Positions 20,409 through 30,100 of a stretch of DNA of 30,100 nt are shown in pieces (the stretch's first letter is position 1; each line of letters begins with the position of its first letter). The translations under genes and the position numbers were made by a program. Under the pieces are notes generated by a model. The model had not been told where the DNA came from. It saw nothing but the letters and a program-made list of their open reading frames with translations, and did not search any database. The DNA comes from Gymnopus androsaceus JB14 (taxonomy: Eukaryota > Basidiomycota > Agaricomycetes > Agaricales > Omphalotaceae): assembly GCA_009733575.1 (NCBI GenBank), contig ML769956.1:1-30100 (forward strand), given 5' to 3'.

Positions 20409-21089
20409 TTTCGAGAGTATTCTCTCAAAACCCGTTGTATCATTACATCTTATTTCAATCTCACGCACAGTGCGAATTCATTCACGTTGAGCGAGCGAGG
20501 GCGGGCGCTACCCACTATTGCGCCAGCGTGTGTCAATCCAATTTCATATTAGTTCCACTTCGTCAGTATCATGCTTTTGCGGTTGCATACAAGCGGAGCA
20601 ATAAACAATGACAACTAGCAAAATAAATTTTTTTCGTATCTATGACGGCGAAATTTATGGATGCGTCGTTCAATCGGTAATTCTCGCGCGTACCGAAAGT
20701 ACAAATCGAGTCAAAGCTAAATGATAAGTAAAACAAGGATTATTCATGAAAAGCGCTTTCTACAGCTACTCGTAGAAGACGTCTTCCAAGTCCAAGTCTG
20801 CTCGACTTTCATATATTACAAGACTTATATACTTGGGCCAGCCCTCGATTTCAGATCTATGCTACTCCCATGATGTGACCACTTCAATTCCTCGAACGCC
20901 TCTTGTACACAATGCGTAGTCAGAAAAGTAAGTAATCTGTATCTGCATGGTAGGTCGACTCGACTTACTAACTGGCACTGGGCGAATCGAACTACTATTA
21001 TTGTGAAGGGCAGGTGGAAGGAGCGACAAAGGGCCAAGGTCATTATTCTCCGCCGGGTGATAGGTGAAGACAAGGGTATTGGAAAAGAC
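20409..21089. other. Intergenic between SND2-like gene and small gene B
   Basis: No gene is supported. It holds the 3' ends of two convergent genes. A minus-strand frame of 82 codons (20825-21073) overlaps the downstream side of gene B and shows no domain. Confidence 0.5.
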
Positions 21090-21360
21090 TTAATTCTTTT
21101 TCTTGACTCCCCTCCTTGGCTTTAGATATGTGTCTTCGGTGAACGGCTTAAATAGGTGGGTTCCGGAAAAAGGGTGATATAGCTCATAGTAGTCCGAATC
21201 AATACCCATTTCAATCCAGGAAGAGGACCTACTCACCTTGTGAGTATCTGAAAGCTCCTTCGCGTTATGATCCTCAGGGTATGATACGACGGCCTCATGA
21301 AATTTGAGAATGACATAGAAACAAGTTACACGAGATTTTGCTCACCGCATCCTCAATCAT
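21090..21360 (-). pseudogene. Small gene B, probable truncated tandem paralog of gene A
   Basis: Minus-strand exons 21360-21346, 21293-21237 and 21182-21090 join in frame to a 54-residue product, starting MIEDAAVVSYPEDH and ending LKPRRGVKKKN. The first intron (21294-21345) resembles intron 1 of gene A (shared ATCTCGTGTA and CATTCTC), and the promoter and leader also match gene A (TATAAAT at 21552-21546, exactly 1,000 nt from that of gene A; CTGTTAGAGACCAGCTCC in the leader). The position of gene A's start, ATGGCTCCCC, reads TTGGCTCCCC here (near 21455), and the hydrophobic N-terminal part is missing. So this is either a decayed copy or a strongly diverged short paralog. The family is not recognised. 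Confidence 0.5.
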
Positions 21361-21545
21361 TAGGGACTACCAAAATGCCTAGGCCACCTTAGTTGGCAGA
21401 AACGTTTCTGCCGTGTATTTTACAGAGTGGTGCTGATGGGGAGCCAACTTGAAATTGATTGATAGAGCGAATCATGAATCTGTTAGAGACCAGCTCCAAA
21501 CAATAATAAATCAGAGCACCAGTGGCGATTAGAAGGCTCTGCCTC

Positions 21546-21552
21546 ATTTATA
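21546..21552 (-). promoter_or_regulatory. TATA box of gene B
   Basis: TATAAAT on the minus strand within GCAAGTATAAATGAGGCAGA. It lies about 60-70 nt upstream of the leader motif GGAGCTGGTCTCTAACAG, the same arrangement as in gene A. Confidence 0.55.
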
Positions 21553-21757
21553 CTTGCTGCAGATGGAAAAAATCATCCTGTGTAAACTTCCTCCCCTCAT
21601 ACCGTCCGTCATAATCAGTCGGTACTGCCCGACACTCCTAAAGTCTGATTGCCAAAACGGGTCGGTCAAAGCTGGTTCTCGCGAGTTAGGTCAAGATCAT
21701 TCCGAAGATAGAGAAAACGCAGATGATTTGAAAATACTGGGGCATCGCTCTCAGACG

Positions 21758-22390
21758 TTATACTACAGCCTCGATGCTATTTTCTCGGGCAATGTAACTA
21801 ACTTCTTCCAATAGACCTTTTTGATAGTATAGTGATTGACGGAGAAATCGCGAGTAAACATCTCAAATAATAAACGGGAAAACGTACCCAGCGGCATAAA
21901 TTTCCATTGTGGTACGAAATGACTAGTAACAACGGGGAGCTGAGATGAAAGGTACACCAAAGAGCCAAGTTTGGTGTTCTCGTAGGTGACCATGGCATTG
22001 CCATAGGAGTGGTTGATGATGTTTAGTGTCCGAGGCTACGCATCGATGTATTTATTAAATAAACTCGACTATAAAAGAAAGAGAGGATCATGTAGGACAC
22101 ACTGTTTGGACTCCAGGTTTTGGAACAGTCTCCAGCTTAGTCGCAGCAGTAGCTCGTATAATGTCCTAATGAGAATGCGAGAATGGAGGAAATAAAGTAC
22201 ACGAGATCCTTCTCACCATAAACTCAACTTTAGCGTTAATAATATTCTCATCCACATGAGGGGGGAAGGAGGGTCGCATACTAAGATAGGAAACCTTGCC
22301 AATCACGGTTGGGACCGAAAAATTGATACCCAAAAATGGCAGGAACTTTATCTTGTTGAGGATGAGGACTGCTGGTGATGGGGGAGCCAT
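21758..22390 (-). CDS. Small gene A, uncharacterised 147-residue protein
   Basis: Minus-strand exons 22390-22217, 22165-22103, 22035-21888 and 21816-21758 join in frame to 147 residues. It starts MAPPSPAVLILNKIKFLPFL, has PTVIGKVSYLSMRPSFPP, then HVDENIINAKVEFMDIIRA, NIINHSYGNAMVTYENTKLG and LPVVTSHFVPQWKFMPLG, and ends EEVSYIARENSIEAVV. Alternating hydrophobic and polar residues suggest a beta-rich soluble fold. There is no clear signal peptide in this frame; an upstream ATG (near 22436) opens a different frame, MIHSSNLLAYLIFLIGLVAD, that looks signal-like but soon stops. A good TATA box and leader precede it. I do not recognise the family. Gene B, 1 kb downstream, appears to be its damaged copy. 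Confidence 0.65.
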
Positions 22391-22545
22391 TGATCGGCCA
22401 CCAGACCAATTAGAAAGATCAAATACGCAAGTAGATTGGAAGAATGAATCATGAATGAATTACTGTTAGAGACCAGCTCCAAAAGAGATTAGAGAGAGAA
22501 TAGTGAGTGCACCAGGCGTCTGATGAGAAATTCAGAAAGCTCTGT

Positions 22546-22552
22546 ATTTATA
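22546..22552 (-). promoter_or_regulatory. TATA box of gene A
   Basis: TATAAAT on the minus strand in GCAGTATAAATACAGAGC, about 155 nt upstream of the start codon. The following leader carries GGAGCTGGTCTCTAACAG, shared with gene B. Confidence 0.6.
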
Positions 22553-22559
22553 CTGCAAG

Positions 22560-23771
22560 TGTGCAATCACGAATGTTACTGTTGTACCAGCATATTGTAT
22601 GTACCATGCGTTTTTTTTTTGACGAGATTAGCCGTTATACCGTATTGCGTTTCTGGCGAAATTTAACCGTTGTACCATGATGCGCTTGTGCACGCATCGC
22701 TTGACTCAAGGTCCGTCAATTAGACCATCTAAGACCCATCTGACGATGTGATTTTAATAACACGAGCTCGAATGGAAGGGAGACTCGCCGGTCAGAGGTC
22801 AGAAATCGAAACCAAGTATGTCACGGTAGGTCTTTTTGATTGTTGATGTTATTATCGGTGAAGATCGATACCTGTCCCTCCCCGACGGCTTGTTTCGAAC
22901 TGTAAAAGATAAGGGTTAGGGAGGCAAGAACTGCCGCTAACAGAAAGACAAGGCATCGTCCAAGAGTTGAAGGCGCAAGTTGTACCACGCTGGTTGTCCT
23001 CCCTGGCCGCGAATGAGATGCTATCCGGCGCGCATTTCTATCTCCTGTGAGTCTACAGTCTGCCTTTGGAGACGCGTACGGCAGGAATAATAGACGTAGT
23101 GGCAAGTAGTATTGGTGCACGTCCAGCTATATCTGCGAACAATTCTGTGATGCGGACACCGTGTTCCGGTATGTACTATGATGAAGCATCTGTTCCTAAT
23201 CTGTTGTGTTTAGAGTAAGATCATCTAAAACGGATATTCTGAAACGCAACTTTTACACTGAAGAGACGTTCTTTACGCCAGGGATTTTGGAAATTCAAAG
23301 AAATTTGCCTCGATTCACAACTTGACTTCTTCGGCGAGATGCTTTCAGAGTCCAGACGTTTCTTTGATTCGGCCCTGGCTGCATGCACTCAAGGAAAGAC
23401 AACAACTGGGCTATACCCACTTTCCGATTGGTGTGGTACTTAACTGGCAAGATCAACATGAAGAATGCGTCGTTTAAACTTGTTTTTGGTTCAAGTTCAA
23501 GTCTTGGCGCCCGATAGGCGCTTAATTACTTGCATTCTTCGAACAACCCGATGAATAAAAACGGGTAGACACTGACTATATACGGTACAGTCGCAATACA
23601 CTACTAGGAACGAGAATATACAGAAAGCAAGATGGATATCGACTTAGTTATATACAAATAAAAGCAACAAGCAACGAAAGAAAAATACATCATGGAAAAG
23701 AAATTGGGTTGTCAAATAGAGCCATTATTCAGCATTTGGAAGCGGGGAACGGAGGAACAACCACCACAGTA
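22560..23771. other. Intergenic, 1.2 kb; one doubtful minus-strand frame
   Basis: A minus-strand frame 23120-22821 (99 codons) contains one membrane-like segment, LGRCLVFLLAAVLASLTLIF, after a basic stretch. It has no recognisable domain and no splice partner, so I leave it as doubtful. A T-run and two to three degenerate copies of a unit ending CCGTTGTACC or CCGTTATACC lie at about 22,580-22,690. The right part (23.4-23.7 kb) shows nothing further. Confidence 0.45.
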
Positions 23772-26289
23772 CTACCAATCCACTCTGAAAAACTGCCACC
23801 ACTTTCGCTTCTTCTTGGGTTTCCCGGGTCTGGTCTCTTCGATGATCACAGGATACGCATCCCTATACTCGTTACGCGAAGGTAGAGAGGCTCTTCGAAG
23901 ACGACTCGGACGTCGTTCCGGGCTAGGATGTTTCAAATGAGTTTGTGAGATGGCATGTGTTCCGGGATATCTGGCAAGCGCATTAATTAAGTGTCTTTTG
24001 ACACGAAAAGGCACATACTCATCTACGTGCACGACATAATCCTCCTCATATCTCAGCGCCGCCAAAGCAAGAGATACCTCGGCCTGAAGCATCAAACGCA
24101 TGTTGTTAGGAACATTAATCTTTCGCCTCCATATCGCGACGCTATTCCCGCTTTTCGAAGGCAAGAAGACAAATACGATGACCTGGGATGAAGGATCATA
24201 AAAGGCAGCAGATTCCTGCATAGTTTTATCCCTTGTTTCCTGCAGCTGGTCGAACGTAAGCCAGTCGAACGCTGGTTCGTTTTTGCCGCCGGGGATTCGG
24301 TAGTCGGCGTTTGTGATTAAGGCTCCGCGTTCTCTACTTTGTAGGAATCTGTGAAGCTAGTTATAATGAGGAGGATAGGCAAAAAAAAGAAAAAAAAGTT
24401 GGTCTTACTCCATAAGTACCCAAGCTGTAAGAAACGGTTTGGATCCACGTCAATAATTGTTCAACGCGTTCGTCCTTGTCGGGGGGAAACATCCAATGAA
24501 TCCGGTCTTTGGCTTTACGCGCCCGACCGAATAAAGCTTGCTGGAAAGGGATCAAAGCAGCTCCCTTTGAATCGTGGAATTGGACATTGGTGTACTCGTT
24601 TATTTTGTTGCGAGGGATGCCAGTGTTGAGGGAAGTTGTCGTCCCGTTGTAGGCGTGAGCAAGCGTCTTGGAAGGCTGAAAAGTCTATCAGTAAACGATG
24701 ACACGAACGGAAAAACAAGGTGCACCATGGTATAAGAGGTATCTTTGGGCTTATCCGAACCCCAGAGATTAGCAATCGAGACTTTTGAAGAATCTGATCC
24801 CATTCCCTTGGTGAACGAATCGACTCCCCATACGCTGCCCGCCTTGCCTTTGCCCTGCTTCGGACCCCGACCGTCGTCCCAATCGTTCCAATCACCAGCA
24901 CTATCGCCACCTGTGTTTTTCCATTCTTCATCTCCTGCATTATCCCATCCACCTCCTGCGTTTTCCCATTCATCTCCGGTGCTATCCCATCCACCCCCTG
25001 CAGACCCCCATCCCGGCGCTCCAGTATCTTGTCCCCATGATCCAGGCGCTCCAGTATCTTTTCCCCGTGTTCCAGACTTTCCTGTATTTTGTCCCCATGC
25101 TCCCGATTTTCCACCATCTTGTTCCCACCCTCCTGCTCCTGCATCTTGCCCCAATCCCCATCCCGGCGCTCCTGTATCTTGTCCCCATGCTCCAGGCGCT
25201 CCAGTATCTTTTCCTCGTGTTCCAGACTTTCCTGTATTTTGTCCCCATGCTCCCGATTTTCCACCATCTTGTTCCCACCCTCCTGCTCCTGCATCTTGCC
25301 CCAATCCCCATCCCGGCGCTCCTGTATCTTTCCCCCATCCCCATCCCGGCGCCGCTCCCGAGTGTGCTTTCCCCCGTAAGTTACCAGCCTTGTTTGATGC
25401 GGCTTTTGGTGTGAAATGCACCCGTCGATCATCCTCGTCCTCTTCCTCTTCAGGAATCGGATCATTCCATCGGGTATCTCTTCCCCAAGCGAACTCTGAT
25501 TGAGTTCGCTGATGTTTGTCCTTTTTACCCTTTTTACTAGTCGAAGGCGGAGCAGCCTGATAGTGTGGATTAGCACCAAACTGCTGTTGTTTGTGCTTCA
25601 ATTGCTGTTGTGAGGCTGCAAGATATGCATTCTGCGATTGTGGCTGACTCAATAACGAGTGTAGGATCTGGGTTTGTTGTTGATTGGAGATGGCAGGTTT
25701 ACTGGGAGCAGAGTAAGTACGCTGCTTATTCGGAGGGGGAGGCGGAGGAGGAGCCGATTTGGAGACTTCATTAACCCAGCCCTTCCAGCTAGGTTGGCTA
25801 GGTTGGCTGGAAGACTGAGGGTTATTCCAAGCGTCATTCCCTTGTTCTTCGTATTCTTCATAGTATTCCTCCTCTTCCTCCTCCTCCTCCTCATACCCCC
25901 CTCCCCAGTTGGGATCCCCTCCGCCAGCCCAAGCAGATGCTTGGGCTGTTTTCATCGTTTCTAGCTTTGGCGGCGGACTGTGAGGCCAATTCAACGAGTT
26001 CGCAGTCGCAGTGACTTTTGAATCATTATAGAAACCTGTTTGGCGGTGGAGGCGGTTCATCGGTCAGTGTAGATGGAAGTGTTTTCGTAGCGATACAATT
26101 AGACGGGCGTTTATACGTTGTTTCCAGAGACTGACCATTTTCTATCATTCCCGCATCATTATCATCATTTGGAGGTTCATCATTTGGAGGCTCATCATTT
26201 GGAGGTTCCTCGGGTGAAACAGCATCTGGAGGAGGAGGAGGTTGGTCTTGATCGGTATCTTGTTTCTGCTTGCCCTTTTTTTTGGCCAT
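23772..26289 (-). CDS. 785-residue Gly/Trp-repeat protein conserved in mushrooms (possibly CcmS-related domain)
   Basis: Four minus-strand exons (26289-26036, 25977-24726, 24675-24409, 24356-23772) join with no frame error. The N-terminus is basic then Pro/Glu-rich with a repeated EPPND motif; next an acidic run (EEEEEEEEEYYEEYEEQ), a Gln-rich part, and a Gly/Trp/Asp-rich region with two 50-residue repeats (GAPGWGLGQDAGAGGWEQD, then GGKSGAWGQNTGKSGTRG). The C-terminal third is a globular domain: PSKTLAHAYNGTTTSLNTG, KGAALIPFQQALFG, RAKDRIHWMF-like sequence, LTWIQTVSYSLGTYG, RERGALITNADYR, EPAFDWLTFDQLQ, VIVFVFLPSKSGNSVAIWRR. The tail is basic (KPKKKRKWWQFF). I recall such proteins from agaricomycete genomes, sometimes labelled CcmS-related, without known function. 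The open antisense frames are by-products of the repeats. Confidence 0.85.
25041..25330 (-). repeat. Two in-frame 150-nt tandem repeats (50 residues each)
   Basis: The unit starting TCCAGGCGCTCCAGTATCTT at 25041 recurs at 25191, period 150 nt. The copies are almost identical over about 140 nt; one difference is CCCCGT versus CCTCGT. They encode the 50-residue Gly/Trp/Gln repeat of the gene above, and shorter GAPGWG-type units surround them. The near identity suggests a recent duplication or gene conversion. Confidence 0.9.
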
Positions 26290-26788
26290 CGCTGGAACAC
26301 TATAACAGGGCGAGTGTTCGAATAGAACAGGGTCGGATTACGGGCGCGTAAAACTGCGCGTCACATCAGTCACAAAGCCTTCTTAAACTCTGTACATGTT
26401 GAGCGTTGAACGTTGAACGCTTATTTAAATTCAAGCAGTTTGCGAAACAAAAACACAGTATTTGTCTATCCGAAAGCTAATCAACCTAGAAATGGTGCTG
26501 GTATACTTAGCTCCGCTAGACCTGTGCTCATCCCCGAATGCGGCTCCTATCAATTGACAAATTACGATATACCTCTGTACATTGCAAATCTATTACAAGT
26601 TGATGGCGACGGGGTATGAAGGCTTGCCACTCAGGGTAACTGCGGCCGACTAGAGTATAAATTCAGGGACCCAACTTTTGGTTTCGCAGCTTGGTCTCCC
26701 CGCCTCTCCTTTCATTCCCAACCCCATACCTCTACTAGCAGTAACGTCTGAGACGGAAGCTTGACTGTGTCTTGCTATATCTGCTAGT
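26290..26788. other. Divergent intergenic region (499 nt)
   Basis: It separates the start codons of the Gly/Trp-repeat gene (minus) and the membrane-protein gene (plus) and so should hold both promoters. A plus-strand 68-codon frame (26413-26619) has no domain and is not called. No clear TATA box was identified. Confidence 0.5.
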
Positions 26789-27773
26789 ATGATCTCGCTC
26801 CGGAGCTGGTACTTCGTCATTTCTTTTTTGCTCGTTCGTTGCAGAGGCAGCTCTGTAGCGCTGGAGAGTAAAGATTTTGTTCCCCGCGAATGCGAAGGTG
26901 ATGATTGCTTCAACGGCAGGTGGTCGCATGTGAGTTTTATGTCTCTTCCTTCCCGTGTTCGAACTGTCCTCTAACTGCTGGCCCCTGTTTTGCAGAAATG
27001 AAGTGACCAAACTGTTTCGTAGAGTGACCGAACAAGATGATGGAGAATTGACACTCATCACTATCCTCGTCGGAGGTTGCGTCGGGTTTCTCTTCTTAAT
27101 ACTCTTGATGCTCTTCATCTTCACAAGGGTCAGACGCCAACAAATCATGGACATTGAGAAGCGCTTGATTAAGATAGACGGCGAAACCCACTTCCCACCA
27201 GCATCTCCGCCGAGCAGAAGAAGCAGTTGGGCTGAGAAGCTACGAGGAGCGCGACAAAATCTTTGGGTTTCTTCCAATGAGAAACCCCAAGTTTTGTTCG
27301 ATGATACCGCAAGCGATAGGAAGTCCACTCTGCCATTTCACGACATTCCTCCGCTCCAGAGCCCGCTGGCAGTCCTGGACTCCCCTCCAAGGCTAGATCC
27401 CAGTCCGAAGGAAAAGAATCTACCGTATGCGGTTCCCCTTCCGGTGGAGGCTTATCCCACTCCATTGCATTACGATGACGTTGACTCCGCTGGTTCGCGC
27501 TCCAACCGTCCCCCGCCCGAATACCAAATTTCCGCAGCAACAGGCGGCGGTGTGGTTGCGCAGACGATTATTGCAAGCAAGCAAAAGTCGCGACACGTTC
27601 ATTTTGCGAGCGATCCAACGTCCCCCGAGCTCCCGCGGTCTCGATCACGAAAGGGATCTTTACTGTCGAACCCTCCTTTGACTGTACAGAACCCCCGACA
27701 GTTGCCGAGCATACCCACCGCGGAGGATTTGGCAGGCGGCATTGCCTCTAGTCACCCCAAGATTGAGAGGTAG
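26789..27773 (+). CDS. Single-pass membrane protein, uncharacterised (302 residues)
   Basis: Two exons (26789-26919, 26996-27773) join in frame. The N-terminus MISLRSWYFVISFLLVRC is a signal-peptide-type sequence. A short extracellular part with two Cys (ECEGDDCF) follows. A single transmembrane segment, LITILVGGCVGFLFLILLML, is followed by a basic stop-transfer RVRRQQ. The cytosolic tail of about 210 residues is Pro/Ser-rich and disordered, with SPPSRRSSWAEKLRG and RSRSRKGSLL motifs that resemble phosphorylation sites. This is the layout of many fungal type I membrane proteins with no assigned role. It ends 117 nt from the convergent LYS12-like gene. Confidence 0.8.
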
Positions 27774-27890
27774 TAGCGGAACTCTGTTCAGAAGATGAAT
27801 AATTACTAGTACGATACGGTTCATACCTGTACATTGATCATTAGCTCTCGCATTTGCAGGGAACAAAGAATGAACGAACTCTATATACTA

Positions 27891-29847
<1,957 letters not shown>

Positions 29848-30100
29848 ATGCTACAGCAGCTAGAAGCACCTTTTCTTCGTGCTCCTAAACAGCTTTCGCT
29901 CTCACCGAGTTTCTGGAAAACGTGTCCTATGTCTGCAGATTTTTTGGCTGGCTCTCTCCACACGTTCAATTACTGCAATGGAAAGCGAACCGTTGTTATA
30001 AAGCGTGTTCTCTTCACTACGGACGGGCTCAATGGTCGGGGCACATGGGTTGTCGAAATAGAATGCTATTGTGGTGATGAGGAATGCGAATGGACTGGGG
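29848..30100 (+). CDS. FunK1-like fungal protein kinase, 3'-partial (runs off the window)
   Basis: A frame from ATG 29848 stays open for 84 codons to the window end. It reads KRVLFTTDGLNGRGTWVVEI, then ECYCGDEECEWTG. The sequence VLF-x4-GL-x-GRGT-x-V is close to the start of the FunK1 kinase domain, where a glycine-rich GRGT element is followed by a Cys-containing insert and then the VAIKxSW-type strand. FunK1 kinases are expanded in agaricomycetes and their targets are unknown. A TAG lies in frame 13 nt upstream, so this is either the first coding exon or follows an unseen splice acceptor. The ATP-binding lysine and catalytic loop would lie to the right of the window. Confidence 0.5.
   Translation, partial: MLQQLEAPFLRAPKQLSLSPSFWKTCPMSADFLAGSLHTFNYCNGKRTVVIKRVLFTTDGLNGRGTWVVEIECYCGDEECEWTG

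Noticed and set aside
22069..22102. A 34-nt intron ending gene A early (TATAG acceptor)
   Set aside because: Too short for this gene set; the 67-nt alternative with the acceptor at 22036 keeps the frame and yields a longer product with two further exons.
24745..25503. Long plus-strand frame (252 codons, Pro/Ser/His-rich) opposite the Gly/Trp-repeat gene
   Set aside because: It is antisense to a cleanly spliced gene and stays open because the 150-nt repeats contain no stops in this frame; composition mirrors the repeat.
24515..25579. 354-codon minus-strand frame (Glu/Arg-rich) within the same gene
   Set aside because: Other reading frame of the same repeats; the chosen frame joins all four exons and continues into a conserved domain, which this one does not.

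Overview
The window looks like nuclear DNA of a filamentous basidiomycete, most likely an agaricomycete. Genes are compact and carry many 46-108 nt GT-AG introns. A lysine-biosynthesis homoisocitrate dehydrogenase (alpha-aminoadipate pathway) is present, a FunK1-type kinase seems to begin at the right edge, and the mobile elements are fungal types. I cannot name the species.

Left third (1-11,240): a transposable-element island. A decayed chromodomain Ty3/gypsy retrotransposon runs from the left edge to about 4,994, with gag, protease/RT/RNase H/integrase, chromodomain and the 3' LTR. From 5.0 to 10.0 kb I see no intact gene. That stretch holds a 41-nt minisatellite, an LTR-like remnant on the minus strand with degenerate upstream repeats, and a 264-bp foldback (MITE-like) element with 91-nt arms. 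A Tc1/mariner element with inverted ends and TA flanks fills 9,999-11,239; its DD34E transposase has two TGA stops and two lost catalytic residues. Nearly all visible element lesions are transitions, mostly at former CpG sites, and the island is very poor in CpG.

Middle and right (11.6-30.1 kb): a gene-dense, CpG-rich region. In order: a Cdt2/DTL-like WD40 ubiquitin-ligase receptor (+) with two ACGCGT boxes upstream; an ARL1 GTPase (+); a WKF-domain nucleolar-type protein (-); a multi-Myb SNAPC4-like protein (-), divergent from an SND2/TMEM208 ER-targeting protein (+) across only 72 bp; two tandem small genes of unknown family (-), the second probably broken; a 785-aa Gly/Trp-repeat protein conserved in mushrooms (-); a single-pass membrane protein (+); LYS12-like homoisocitrate dehydrogenase (-); and the start of a FunK1-like kinase cut by the window end (+).

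The genes do not form one pathway; they are ordinary housekeeping neighbours. Two themes stand out. Repeats decay by CpG transitions. In contrast, four conserved genes (Cdt2-like, WKF, SNAPC4-like, LYS12-like) carry about eleven 1-nt frame breaks but no nonsense substitutions and keep every splice site, which points to sequence or assembly indels, or less likely to recent gene decay. Exon models were built by hand from splice signals and reading-frame arithmetic.
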